Of a DNA stretch of 64,000 nt, positions 7,472-17,321 are shown piece by piece. This stretch comes from Bradyrhizobium sp. SZCCHNS1050 (lineage in GTDB: Bacteria > Pseudomonadota > Alphaproteobacteria > Rhizobiales > Xanthobacteraceae). A model generated the notes under the pieces. The model was not told where the DNA came from. It did not search any database and was given only the letters and a program-made list of their open reading frames with translations. The position numbers were made by a program, and so were the translations under genes. Position 1 is the first letter of the stretch. Each line of letters starts with the position of its first letter. The stretch covers positions 5,211,501-5,275,500 of the forward strand of contig NZ_JAUETR010000001.1 in NCBI RefSeq assembly GCF_032484785.1. The letters run 5' to 3'.

Positions 7472-7905
7472 GCAACTTGGATCAAATGTCTACGTACTGA
7501 AAGGCTGCGCAATAAGAACTGGCGAAAATATCGGTTCTGAAATCTTATCCGGCGTCCTTTCGAGATGCCGGGATGTCTATGAAGAGGAGATTAGCCAGAG
7601 CGATCGAACGGCGATGTGAAGCAGTTCACATCTTGGAAATGAATCTTCGACGGCGGGAATTCTGCCATCCGGAATGATGGCGATCTGGAGGGGGCGAAGG
7701 GGACACGCGGTTGCTGCGATGCAAAATGGAGCGGCGACGAAACGCAGGCCGGTCGGCTTGCGCCGGTCGCGGCCTTGCTCCTATATCCGCGGGACGCAAC
7801 CCCGGTCCCCGCATGTGGCGGGTTCATCCCGCGGATCGCGCGTGCCAGGATGCCGGCCGCGTGCTGCCGCCCCCTCCAGATGCTTCCACGTGAAGAGGTT
7901 TTCCG
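7472..7905 (+). other. Intergenic stretch upstream of the aldehyde dehydrogenase
   Basis: No gene is supported here. The stretch is A/T-richer than its surroundings between about 7480 and 7680 and holds one clear perfect palindrome (7613-7632), listed separately. The short open frames on both strands have no family signal. It most likely contains the promoter of the gene at 7906. Confidence 0.5.
7613..7632. promoter_or_regulatory. Perfect palindrome, candidate operator
   Basis: GATGTGAA and TTCACATC flank a 4-nt spacer, a perfect 8-bp inverted repeat of the size and symmetry of a dimeric regulator site. It lies 274 bp upstream of the aldehyde dehydrogenase start. Confidence 0.45.
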
Positions 7906-9336
<1,431 letters not shown>

Positions 9337-9344
9337 TTGGTCTC

Positions 9345-9427
9345 CGTCATTGCGAGCGCAGCGAAGCAATCCAGGGGCCGGGAAGGAAGTCTGGATTGCT
9401 TCGTCGTTTCGCTCCTCGCAATGACGG
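9345..9427. repeat. Palindromic repeat, TCATTGCGAGCGCAGCGAAGC family
   Basis: The left arm CGTCATTGCGAGCGCAGCG ending AAGCAATCCAG pairs with a right arm TGGATTGCTTCG ending CTCCTCGCAATGACGG. It starts 9 bp after the aldehyde dehydrogenase stop and ends 5 bp before the lactonase stop, so it fills this convergent gap and may terminate both genes. Five relatives lie at 20521, 47031, 48421, 49645 and 61683. Confidence 0.85.
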
Positions 9428-9431
9428 CCAA

Positions 9432-10400
9432 TTATCCCCCCAGCGCGCCCTGCGTGTTGACGTAGAGCGCGTAGATCGACTGGCTGGCGGCCATGAACAG
9501 CCGGTTGCGCTTCAGGCCGCCGAAGCAGAGATTGGCGCAGCGCTCGGGCAAGGCGATGCGGCCGATCGGGGCGCCGTCGGGCGCGAACACCATGACGCCA
9601 TCGAGTTCGGGCGAGCCCATCCCCCAGCCGCACCAGAGATTGCCGTCGACGTCGCAGCGCATGCCGTCCGGCGTGCCCGGACCGGCATCGATGTGGACGC
9701 GCTTGTTGGCGAGCTTGCTGCCATCGGCGGAGACGTCATAGGCGAGGATCTTGCGGTTCGGTACGCCGCGGGATTCGACGATGTAGAGGATGGATTCATC
9801 GGGCGAGAAGCACAGCCCGTTCGGTCCCAGCACGCCCTCGGCGACGATGGTCGCCCGGCCCGTGGCCGCGTCGATCCGGTACACGTTGGCGTCGATCTCG
9901 GACTCGGCCTTGTAGCCCTCGTAATTGCCGAGCAGGCCGAAGGTCGGATCTGTGAACCAGATCGAGTCGTCCGATTTGACGACGACGTCGTTTGGCGAGT
10001 TCAGCCGCTTGCCGTCGAAGGAGTCGATCAGCACGGTGATGGAGCCGTCATACTCGGTCCGCGTGACGCGGCGGCCACCGTGCTCGCAGGTGACGAGACG
10101 GCCCTGGCGATCCCGGGTGTTGCCATTGGCGAAATTGGAGGGCTTGCGAAACACCGAGACCGCGCCGCTTTCCTCCTCCCATTTGAGGATGCGCTGGTTG
10201 GGGATATCGCTGCACAACAGATAGCGCCCGTCGCCGAACCACACTGGCCCCTCCGCCCAGCGCAGGCCCGTCGCCAGCCGCTCCACGGCCGAGAGCTTGA
10301 GCCAGTATTTCTCGAAGCGCGGATCCAGCGCCTGGATCGCCGGATCGGGATAGAAGGTGGCAGGGCGCCAGCCCTGCGCGTGAGCGTTTCCGTCGGACAT
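9432..10400 (-). CDS. SMP-30/gluconolactonase family lactonase
   Basis: This 322-residue six-bladed beta-propeller protein of the SMP-30/Gnl/LRE family opens sugar lactones with a divalent metal. Diagnostic stretches are RWAEGPVWFGDG (metal-ligand Glu), LNSPNDVVVKSDDSIWFTDP (Asn and Asp ligands), GPNGLCFSPDES and PDGMRCDVDGNLW. No signal peptide is seen, so it acts in the cytoplasm. It is divergent from the uronate dehydrogenase at 10490, and the two would act in sequence: the dehydrogenase makes a sugar-acid lactone and this protein hydrolyses it. The exact lactone is inferred from the neighbours. Confidence 0.88.
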   Translation of the reverse strand: MSDGNAHAQGWRPATFYPDPAIQALDPRFEKYWLKLSAVERLATGLRWAEGPVWFGDGRYLLCSDIPNQRILKWEEESGAVSVFRKPSNFANGNTRDRQGRLVTCEHGGRRVTRTEYDGSITVLIDSFDGKRLNSPNDVVVKSDDSIWFTDPTFGLLGNYEGYKAESEIDANVYRIDAATGRATIVAEGVLGPNGLCFSPDESILYIVESRGVPNRKILAYDVSADGSKLANKRVHIDAGPGTPDGMRCDVDGNLWCGWGMGSPELDGVMVFAPDGAPIGRIALPERCANLCFGGLKRNRLFMAASQSIYALYVNTQGALGG

Positions 10401-10489
10401 TTGGCCGGTCCTGTTATTGCGCGGTTGCGATCTCTGCTATCATTGGCCCGCCACAACCGCAAACCTGCGGACCCAACACGAGGGATGAA

Positions 10490-11308
10490 ATGCCACGTAT
10501 CTTGATGACCGGTGCGAGCGGTGGAATCGGCACTTCCTTGCGGAAGCTGCTGCCGCCGATCTATCCGGACCTTCTGCTCAGCGACCTGAAACCGCCTGCC
10601 GATCTTTCCAGCCAGGAGACCTTCAAGGCGGCCAATCTTGCCGACCTCGCTCAGGTCGAGGCGCTGTGCGAAGGCGTCGACGGCATCATCCATTTCGGCG
10701 GCTATTCGGTCGAGGGACCGTGGAACGACATCCTGCAGGCCAACATCATCGGCGGCTACAACCTGTTCGAGGCGGCCCGCCGCAAGGGCGTCAAGCGCGT
10801 GGTGTTCGCCTCGTCGAACCACGCGGTCGGCTTCTATCCCCGCCACCGCAAGATCGACAATGACGTGCAGCCGCGTCCCGACGGCCGCTACGGCGTCAGC
10901 AAGGTGTTCGGCGAGGCGCTCGGCTCGCTCTATGCCGACAAGCATGGGCTGAAGGTGACGTGCCTGCGCATCGGCAATTTCGGCGACAAGCCGCTCGACA
11001 AGCGCCGGCTGTCGATCTGGCTCAAGCCGGAAGATCTGGTGCAACTTTGCCGCATCGGCCTCGAGCATCCCGACATCCATTTTGAAGTGCTCTATGGCGC
11101 ATCGCTGAACGAGCGCGCCTGGTGGGACAACCAGCGTGCCTATGACCTCGGCTATCGCCCGACCGGCCGCGCGGAGGATTTCCGCGAGCACGCCTTGGCC
11201 GAGCAGGCCAAGCTGCCCGCCGATCCGATCGGCGACTATTTCCAGGGCGGCGCGTTCTGCACCACTGAGTTCGACGGCGACACCAGCCGGATCATCGACT
11301 GGGGTTGA
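10490..11308 (+). CDS. udh: Uronate dehydrogenase-like NAD-dependent SDR
   Basis: This 272-residue extended-type short-chain dehydrogenase matches the size (about 265) and layout of uronate dehydrogenase (Udh), which oxidises D-galacturonate or D-glucuronate to the aldaro-lactone with NAD. It has the Rossmann turn GASGGIG at residues 8-14, IHFGGYSVEGPW, the catalytic Ser in FASSNHAVGFYPR, YGVSK as the catalytic YxxxK, and LRIGNFGDKPLDKRR. A GAGGGA site precedes the ATG. Divergence from a lactonase and the sugar-acid dehydratase that follows support the role. A related sugar epimerase is the alternative. Confidence 0.8.
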   Translation: MPRILMTGASGGIGTSLRKLLPPIYPDLLLSDLKPPADLSSQETFKAANLADLAQVEALCEGVDGIIHFGGYSVEGPWNDILQANIIGGYNLFEAARRKGVKRVVFASSNHAVGFYPRHRKIDNDVQPRPDGRYGVSKVFGEALGSLYADKHGLKVTCLRIGNFGDKPLDKRRLSIWLKPEDLVQLCRIGLEHPDIHFEVLYGASLNERAWWDNQRAYDLGYRPTGRAEDFREHALAEQAKLPADPIGDYFQGGAFCTTEFDGDTSRIIDWG

Positions 11309-11317
11309 TCCGACCTC

Positions 11318-11422
11318 GTCATTCCGGGGCGCGTCCGCAGGACGCGAACCCGGAATCTCGATGTGAGAGCGCAAGACAATGTCTGGATTCCGGGTTCGCG
11401 CTTCGCGCGCCCCGGAATGACG
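11318..11422. repeat. Palindromic intergenic repeat, CCGGGG/CCGGAAT family
   Basis: The element runs from GTCATTCCGGGGCGCG to GCGCCCCGGAATGACG and fills the gap between the uronate dehydrogenase and the dehydratase, two genes that otherwise read as one operon. The dehydratase frame stays open through its right half, so an automatic start call could wrongly add repeat-encoded residues. Confidence 0.85.
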
Positions 11423-11446
11423 TTGAGAATGAAAGAAGAGAAGACC

Positions 11447-13153
11447 ATGACCGATGGATTGCGCAAGGGACTGACCGCTTACGGCGATGCCGGCTTCTCG
11501 CTGTTCCTGCGCAAGGCCTTCATCAAGGCGGCCGGCTATTCGGACGACGCGCTCGATCGCCCGATCGTCGGCATCACCAACACCTACAGCGACTACAATC
11601 CGTGCCACGGCAACGTGCCGCAGATCCTGGAGGCGGTGAAGCGCGGCGTCATGCTGTCGGGCGCGATGCCGTTCGTGTTTCCGACCATCTCGATCGCCGA
11701 GAGTTTTGCGCATCCGACCTCGATGTATCTGCGCAATCTGATGGCGATGGAAACCGAGGAGATGATCCGCGCGCAGCCGATGGATGCGGTGGTGGTTATC
11801 GGCGGCTGCGACAAGACCCTGCCCGCGCAGATCATGGCTGCGGTGTCGGCCGATCTGCCGACGGTGGTCATTCCGGTCGGGCCGATGGTGGTCGGGCATC
11901 ACAAGGGCGAGGTGCTCGGCGCCTGCACCGACTGCCGACGTCTCTGGGCGAAGTATCGCGCCGGTGAGATGGACGGCAGCGAGATCGACGCAGTCAACGG
12001 CCGGCTCGCTCCTTCGGTCGGCACCTGCATGGTGATGGGCACGGCCTCGACAATGGCCTGCATCACCGAGGCGCTCGGACTGTCCTTGCCGATGAGCGCG
12101 ACCATCCCGGCGCCGCATGCCGAGCGCTTCCGCTCGGCCGAGGCCAGCGGCCGGGTCGCGGCCGAGATGGCCAAGGTGAAGGGACCGAAGCCGAGCGAAC
12201 TGCTGACCCCTGCGGCGTTCCGGAATGCGCAGGTGGTGCTGCAGGCGATCGGCGGCTCGACCAACGGGCTCGTGCATCTCACCGCCATCGCCGGCCGGAC
12301 GCCGCATAAAATCGAACTCGATGCATTCGACAGCATCGGTCGCGAGGTGCCGGTGCTGGTCGATCTCAAGCCGTCCGGCGATCACTACATGGAGCATTTC
12401 CATCACGCCGGTGGCGTGCCGAAGCTGATGAAGCAGCTCGGCGATCTCATTGATCTCGATTGCCGCTCGATCACCGGCCAATCGTTGCGCGACATCGTGG
12501 CCGCTGCCGAGGACGTGCCGGGGCAGGACGTGATCCGCGCGCGCGGCGACGCGATCAAGCCGGAAGGCGGCCTTGCCGTGCTGCGCGGCAATCTGGCGCC
12601 GCGCGGCGCGGTCATCAAGCATTCGGCGGCAAGCCCCAAGCTGCTGCAGCACACCGGGCGCGCCGTCGTGTTCGAGTCGATCGAGGACATGACCTTGCGG
12701 GTCGATGCTCCCGATCTCGACGTCTCGGCCGACGACGTCCTGGTGCTGCGCAACGCCGGGCCGAAAGGCGCACCCGGCATGCCGGAGGCGGGGTACCTGC
12801 CGATCCCGAAGAAGCTCGCGCGCGGCGGCACGAAGGACATGGTGCGCATCTCCGATGCGCGCATGAGCGGCACCGCCTTCGGCACCATCGTGCTGCATAT
12901 CACCCCGGAGTCCGCGGTTGGAGGCCCGCTGGCGCTGGTGCGGAGCGGCGACATGATCCGGCTCGATGTTCCCAAGCGCAGCATCGACCTGCTGGTCGAC
13001 GACGCCGAGTTGGACCGGCGTCGCGCTGCGCTGAAGCAAGCCGCAACGCCCGAATGGGCGGAGCGCGGCTATGCGCATCTCTTCCATGAAACGATCCTGC
13101 AGGCCGACGACGGCTGCGATTTCGATTTCATGCGCCGGAAAGGGAAGGGGTGA
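11447..13153 (+). CDS. IlvD/Edd family sugar-acid dehydratase
   Basis: This 568-residue iron-sulfur dehydratase removes water from a 2,3-dihydroxy (sugar) acid to give a 2-keto-3-deoxy acid. Cluster cysteines are C53 in NPCHGN, C121 in GGCDKT and C194 in GTCMVMGTAS. The C-terminal half has GGSTNGLVH and RISDARMSGTAFG. The start at MTDGLRKGL follows an AAGAGAAG ribosome site; an upstream GTG/ATG frame is only the adjacent repeat. Family members of this length include L-arabonate, D-xylonate and galactarate-type dehydratases as well as IlvD. The udh and lactonase neighbours favour an aldarate or aldonate over branched-chain amino acid synthesis. Confidence 0.88.
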   Translation: MTDGLRKGLTAYGDAGFSLFLRKAFIKAAGYSDDALDRPIVGITNTYSDYNPCHGNVPQILEAVKRGVMLSGAMPFVFPTISIAESFAHPTSMYLRNLMAMETEEMIRAQPMDAVVVIGGCDKTLPAQIMAAVSADLPTVVIPVGPMVVGHHKGEVLGACTDCRRLWAKYRAGEMDGSEIDAVNGRLAPSVGTCMVMGTASTMACITEALGLSLPMSATIPAPHAERFRSAEASGRVAAEMAKVKGPKPSELLTPAAFRNAQVVLQAIGGSTNGLVHLTAIAGRTPHKIELDAFDSIGREVPVLVDLKPSGDHYMEHFHHAGGVPKLMKQLGDLIDLDCRSITGQSLRDIVAAAEDVPGQDVIRARGDAIKPEGGLAVLRGNLAPRGAVIKHSAASPKLLQHTGRAVVFESIEDMTLRVDAPDLDVSADDVLVLRNAGPKGAPGMPEAGYLPIPKKLARGGTKDMVRISDARMSGTAFGTIVLHITPESAVGGPLALVRSGDMIRLDVPKRSIDLLVDDAELDRRRAALKQAATPEWAERGYAHLFHETILQADDGCDFDFMRRKGKG

Positions 13154-13161
13154 GCGCAGTC

Positions 13162-13947
13162 CTACTTTCCCTTGCTGGTGAACCGCTTCACGGCGGCGCG
13201 GAATTCATCCGTGTGCATGCAGTTGATGATGGCATCGCGCTCGGCGGCGAGCTGGTCTTCGACCGAGCTGGTTGGCGCGCGATGGATCAGCGCCTTGGTC
13301 GCCGCGATCCCCGCCGGCACATTCTGCGCCAGCCGCGCAGCCAGCGCGTCGGTGGCTGCCGCGAGCTCGGGGGCGGGGACGACTTTCGCGACCAAGCCCC
13401 ATTCATGGGCCTGCGCGGCCGTGAAGCTGTCCTCCGCCAGGAAGATCTGCAGCGCCCGCCTGATGCCCACAGTGGCGACCACGCCAACTGTACCGCCGCC
13501 GTCGGGCGACACGCCGAGCTTGGCATAGGCCGGCGTGAAGCGCGCGTCCTCGGCGGCAATGCAGAGGTCGGCGGCGAAGGCGAGCGACATCCCCGCGCCG
13601 GCGGCGGAGCCGTGCACGCTCGCCAGCACGATCTTGGGCATGCGCCGCAGGCTCGCGATGAAGGCATGGTAGTGATGCAGCAGTTCGCTGACGACAGGCG
13701 TGATGGCGTCGGCCTCGGCGGCAGCGCCGATCGTCTGCAGGTCGCCGCCGGCGCTGAAGGCGCGGCCTTCGCCTTTCAGGATCAGCACGCGGATGGTGTC
13801 GTCGGCCTCGACCTGGGCCGCAAGCAGCTCCAAGCGCTTCGCAATCGCAAGGTTGATGGCGTTGAACGCTGCCGGGCGGTCGAGCGTGATGGTCGCGATC
13901 GGACCTTCGATGCTCAGGCGGGCAGGTTCCGCTACGGCGTCCGACAT
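13162..13947 (-). CDS. Enoyl-CoA hydratase/isomerase family protein
   Basis: This 261-residue crotonase-fold enzyme acts on acyl-CoA thioesters in the cytoplasm. Residues 10-30 give TITLDRPAAFNAIN, and the oxyanion loop is GEGRAFSAGGDLQ near 60-72. The second oxyanion helix is SVHGSAAGAGMSLAFAADLCIA near 108-129. At the usual second catalytic Glu region it reads AKLGVSPDGGGT, with Asp where hydratases often carry Glu, so isomerase or another crotonase reaction is possible. It is convergent with the dehydratase (8 bp apart) and divergent from the ferredoxin reductase. Confidence 0.88.
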   Translation of the reverse strand: MSDAVAEPARLSIEGPIATITLDRPAAFNAINLAIAKRLELLAAQVEADDTIRVLILKGEGRAFSAGGDLQTIGAAAEADAITPVVSELLHHYHAFIASLRRMPKIVLASVHGSAAGAGMSLAFAADLCIAAEDARFTPAYAKLGVSPDGGGTVGVVATVGIRRALQIFLAEDSFTAAQAHEWGLVAKVVPAPELAAATDALAARLAQNVPAGIAATKALIHRAPTSSVEDQLAAERDAIINCMHTDEFRAAVKRFTSKGK

Positions 13948-14061
13948 TCATACCTCCCGGGGCGTGGCTTTTGTTGCCGCATTTAAACCGTACGGCGGGA
14001 CCGGTGACAATGCCGGACAAGTCTGCCAAAACCCGGTTCCGTCGGCGTGGACAATGACAGA

Positions 14062-15297
14062 ATGGGGCAGGGTGCAGTGACGAAGGGACCGGTGGTGATC
14101 GTGGGTGCGGGGCATGCGGGATTCCAGCTCGCGACCTCGCTGCGTCAGGCAGGCTTTGCCGATCCGATTCATCTGATCAACGACGAGTCGCATCTGCCGT
14201 ATCAGCGCCCGCCGCTGTCGAAGGCGTATCTGAAGGGCACTGGCGGTCCCGAGACCCTGATGTTCCGACCGCAGAAGTTCTACGCCGACCAGACCATCGA
14301 TCTCGTCTACGATCGTGCCGTCGCTGTTCAGCGCGATCAGCGCCGGGTGCTGCTCGCCTCCGGTAGGACGCTCGACTATGGGCACCTCGTGTTCGCGACC
14401 GGTGCGCGCAACCGGCTGCTCGACATTCCCAACGCCAATCTCCCGGCGGTGCGCTATCTGCGCATTCTCGACGACAGCGAAGCGCTGCGAGGCTTGCTCG
14501 CCGATGCCAAGCGGGCCGTCGTCATTGGCGCCGGCTTCATCGGTCTTGAATTCGCGGCGACTGCGCGGATCAAGGGCCTCGCGGTCGACGTGCTCGAGCT
14601 CGGCGCGCGGGTGATGGCGCGGGCAGTGACCGCCGAGATCTCGGACTACTTCCAGAAGCAGCATGCGGAAGCCGGCGTGCGCATCCATCTCGGCGTGCAG
14701 GCCACCAGCATCGAGGCCGACGGCAACAAGGTCACCGGCGTCAGCCTCAGCGATGGTCGGCACATCCCCGCTGACCTCGTCGTGGTCGGCGTCGGCGTGC
14801 TGCCGAATGTCGAGCTCGCCGCCGAGGCTGGATTGCAGGTCGCCTCCGGCATCGTCGTCGACGAATATCTGCTCACCAGCGATCCGCACATCTCGGCCAT
14901 CGGCGACTGCGCCCTGTTCGTCAGCCAGCGCTTCGGCGGGACGCTGCGGCTGGAGTCGGTGCAGAACGCCACCGATCACGCCCGCTGCGTCGCGGCGCGG
15001 CTGACGGGCGACGTCAAGCCCTATGACGGACAGCCGTGGTTCTGGAGCGACCAGGGCAATGACAAGCTCCAGATCGCGGGGCTCACCACCGGCTATGACC
15101 AGGTCGTTCTGCGCGGTGACCCGGCGCAAAAGGCGTTCTCCGCGTTCTGTTACAAGGAGGGCCGACTGGTCGGCATCGAGTCGGTCAACCGCGCCGGCGA
15201 CCATATGTTCGGCCGCAAGTTGCTGGCTGCGGGCGGCACCTTGGATGCAGCCAAGGCCGCTGATCCCAGCTTCGACCTGAAGAGCGCTCTGGCCTAG
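14062..15297 (+). CDS. Ferredoxin/rubredoxin reductase, FAD-dependent (putidaredoxin reductase type)
   Basis: This flavoprotein passes NAD(P)H electrons to a small ferredoxin. It has the FAD motif VIVGAGHAGFQLA at the N-terminus, YQRPPLSKAYLKG, the ATGARNR loop, the NAD motif VVIGAGFIGLEFAA near residue 157, and the late FAD motif SAIGDCALF. The size (about 411) and order fit putidaredoxin and palustrisredoxin reductases. No ferredoxin gene is adjacent. The P450 at 21254 could be a client, but that is inference. The start is uncertain: GTG at 14047, ATG at 14062 and GTG at 14077 are all in frame, and the last gives the most family-like N-terminus. Confidence 0.88.
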   Translation: MGQGAVTKGPVVIVGAGHAGFQLATSLRQAGFADPIHLINDESHLPYQRPPLSKAYLKGTGGPETLMFRPQKFYADQTIDLVYDRAVAVQRDQRRVLLASGRTLDYGHLVFATGARNRLLDIPNANLPAVRYLRILDDSEALRGLLADAKRAVVIGAGFIGLEFAATARIKGLAVDVLELGARVMARAVTAEISDYFQKQHAEAGVRIHLGVQATSIEADGNKVTGVSLSDGRHIPADLVVVGVGVLPNVELAAEAGLQVASGIVVDEYLLTSDPHISAIGDCALFVSQRFGGTLRLESVQNATDHARCVAARLTGDVKPYDGQPWFWSDQGNDKLQIAGLTTGYDQVVLRGDPAQKAFSAFCYKEGRLVGIESVNRAGDHMFGRKLLAAGGTLDAAKAADPSFDLKSALA

Positions 15298-16202
15298 AGC
15301 CACGCGCGAACCTCCTCCTCGGTCGGCATCGACGGGCCGGCGCCCATGCGCTGCACCGAGATCGACGCGGCGACGTTGGCATAGCCGATCGCATCCGCAA
15401 TCGCCGCGCCCTGTGACAGCCGCGCGGCCAGCGCACCGACGAAGCAGTCGCCGGCGCCGGTGGTGTCGACAGCCTTCACCGCGCGGCCTTCGACCAGCCG
15501 GGCCTCGGCACCAGAAACCGCAACCGCGCCACGCGCGCCGAGCGTGATGCAGACTGTCTGGTCGTCGCGAGGCTTGAGCGCGCGAACCGCCTCATTCACC
15601 TGCTGCGGCGTCGACGCGTCGCCGAGCTCGATGCCGGCCAGGAAACCGAGCTCGGTTTCGTTGAGCACGAGGACATCAACCAGCGCAAACAGCGTGCTGT
15701 CGAAGGCGCTCGCGGGGGCGGGGTTGAGGATCGTGGTGGCGCCGGCCGCTTTGGCACGCTGGAAGAACGCGGCAATCGTCGCTTGCGGGATCTCGAACTG
15801 GCTGACGGCCACGTCTCCCGAGCCAAGAGACACCTGCGCCACATCGTCGGCGCTGACCTCGGCGTTGGCGCCTGATATCACCACGATCGAGTTGTCGGCC
15901 TTGGCCAGCGTGATGATCGCGGTGCCGGTCGACGCGCTGGCGCTGTCCTTCACGGCGGTGAGATCGATGCCCTGAGCCGTGAGAAATGCGCGCAACTGCT
16001 CCCCGAAGGCGTCGCGACCGAGCCGACCGATCAGCGCCGTCGGCACGCCGAGCTTGGCCGCGGCGACGGCCTGGTTCGCTCCCTTCCCGCCCGGAAAGTA
16101 CATCACCGACCGGCCGGCGACGGTCTCGCCGATGCGCGGATGGCGCTCGGCCGCAGCCACCACATCCATGTTGATGCTGCCGGCGACGACGACCCGCCCC
16201 AT
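15294..16202 (-). CDS. rbsK: Ribokinase
   Basis: This 302-residue PfkB-family kinase phosphorylates D-ribose at O5. It shows the ribokinase N-terminus GSINMDVV, the first PfkB signature PGGKGANQAVAAAKLG near 40, TGTAIITL, LNPAPAS, NETE, and the ATP/anion-hole signature DTTGAGDCFVGAL with catalytic Asp near 244. I chose the ATG at 16202 because a GGGGAGC ribosome site lies just upstream; an in-frame GTG at 16217 overlaps that site. The stop overlaps the convergent reductase stop by 4 bp. It follows a second PfkB kinase by 20 bp, so the two form an operon. Confidence 0.9.
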   Translation of the reverse strand: MGRVVVAGSINMDVVAAAERHPRIGETVAGRSVMYFPGGKGANQAVAAAKLGVPTALIGRLGRDAFGEQLRAFLTAQGIDLTAVKDSASASTGTAIITLAKADNSIVVISGANAEVSADDVAQVSLGSGDVAVSQFEIPQATIAAFFQRAKAAGATTILNPAPASAFDSTLFALVDVLVLNETELGFLAGIELGDASTPQQVNEAVRALKPRDDQTVCITLGARGAVAVSGAEARLVEGRAVKAVDTTGAGDCFVGALAARLSQGAAIADAIGYANVAASISVQRMGAGPSMPTEEEVRAWL

Positions 16203-16222
16203 CCGCCTGCTCCCCACAACCG

Positions 16223-17122
16223 CTAGACGCGAGCCTCGAATTCCTGCCGAACCAGCTCGATATCGGCGAGCGTCGGCAGGCCGGCCTCGTTGCCGAGCTT
16301 CTGGATCTTGAACGTCGAGGCCGCGCGGGCGAACTCGAAATGCTCCTTCCAGCCCTTCGCAGGATTGGCGAGGTACGAATACACATAGGCGCCATGGAAG
16401 ACGTCGCCGGCGCCGTTGGTGTCGATCACGCGCTCGCGCGGGATCGGATAGGCGGGCAGCGTATGCACGGCGCCGACCTCGTCATACCAGAGCAGGCCCT
16501 TTTCGCCCTGGGTGACGCCGCCGATGCGGCAGCCGCGGCTCTTCAGGTAGTCGAGCATCTTCTCCGGCGTGAGGTCCATCTGCTCGCACAGCCGCTCGGC
16601 CACGATCGCGACGTCGATATATTCCAGGAGCTCATGGGTGTTGGTGCGCAGGCCGCCGCCGTCCAGCGAGGTCAGGATGCCGGCCTCGCGGCACAGCTTG
16701 GCATAATGCAACGCCGCGTCGGGCTGGTGGCCGTCGACATGCAGCGCCTTGCAATTGCCGAGATTGAGCAGCGGGAACGGGTGGATATGCGCATCGTCGC
16801 GGCAGCGCACGATGGCGCGCTTGCCGTCCTTCGGCATGATGAAGGACAGCGAGGAGGCATTGACCTTCCGGGGATGGACGGAGATGCCGTATTTCGCGGT
16901 CATGTCCTGGAACATCCGCCCGAGCCAGTCATTCGCGACGGTGGCGATCAGGTCGGGCACGATGCCGAGCTTGGCGCAGCAAAATGCCGCAGTCACCGCA
17001 TTGCCGCCGAACGAGACGGCATAGTCGGATGCCACGTGCTTCTCGTCCCCCGTCGGCATGTGGTCGGTGATGAACGTCACGTCGATGTAGGTCTGTCCGA
17101 TGAAGAGGGCCTGCATTGCCAT
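16223..17122 (-). CDS. PfkB family sugar kinase
   Basis: This 299-residue carbohydrate kinase has the PfkB fold: SFGGNAVTAAFCCAKLG is the first signature and DTNGAGDVFHGAYVYSYL the second, with its catalytic Asp. ATHR-type ribokinase features such as the long Gly-Lys-Gly of rbsK are missing, so the substrate differs from that of the gene downstream. It is the first gene of a two-kinase operon (16223-15294). Ketohexose, inosine/nucleoside or 2-keto-3-deoxygluconate kinases are all possible; the nearby sugar-acid genes are a weak hint toward the last. Confidence 0.85.
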   Translation of the reverse strand: MAMQALFIGQTYIDVTFITDHMPTGDEKHVASDYAVSFGGNAVTAAFCCAKLGIVPDLIATVANDWLGRMFQDMTAKYGISVHPRKVNASSLSFIMPKDGKRAIVRCRDDAHIHPFPLLNLGNCKALHVDGHQPDAALHYAKLCREAGILTSLDGGGLRTNTHELLEYIDVAIVAERLCEQMDLTPEKMLDYLKSRGCRIGGVTQGEKGLLWYDEVGAVHTLPAYPIPRERVIDTNGAGDVFHGAYVYSYLANPAKGWKEHFEFARAASTFKIQKLGNEAGLPTLADIELVRQEFEARV

Positions 17123-17321
17123 TTCTGTCTCACTAAGGGGTGATCGCGGCCCCGGCGCCGCAGATTAGCAAGCGGTCAAAGCGGATCAACGCTGAAATTC
17201 TTCGTCAAATCGTCACCTTGGTGGTTGAGATCGGCCGTCTGCTACCGGTGGCCCCCTGCCGCCGGCGCTCGGGTCGCGCTATGGTTGCCGGCCTGCAGAA
17301 GCGCAGATTCGGGAGTGGAAT

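Noticed and set aside
5067..7475. An 802-codon frame on the minus strand opposite the E1-like gene
   Set aside because: It is a shadow frame with skewed composition (Arg, His, Asp, Gln) and no family motif. The plus-strand gene has full ThDP motifs.
10028..13087. A 1019-codon open frame on the minus strand opposite the dehydratase and dehydrogenase genes
   Set aside because: It is antisense to two clear enzyme genes and reads as Arg/His/Gln-rich low-complexity protein, the usual shadow in GC-rich DNA. Its last part merely runs out of frame into the lactonase gene.
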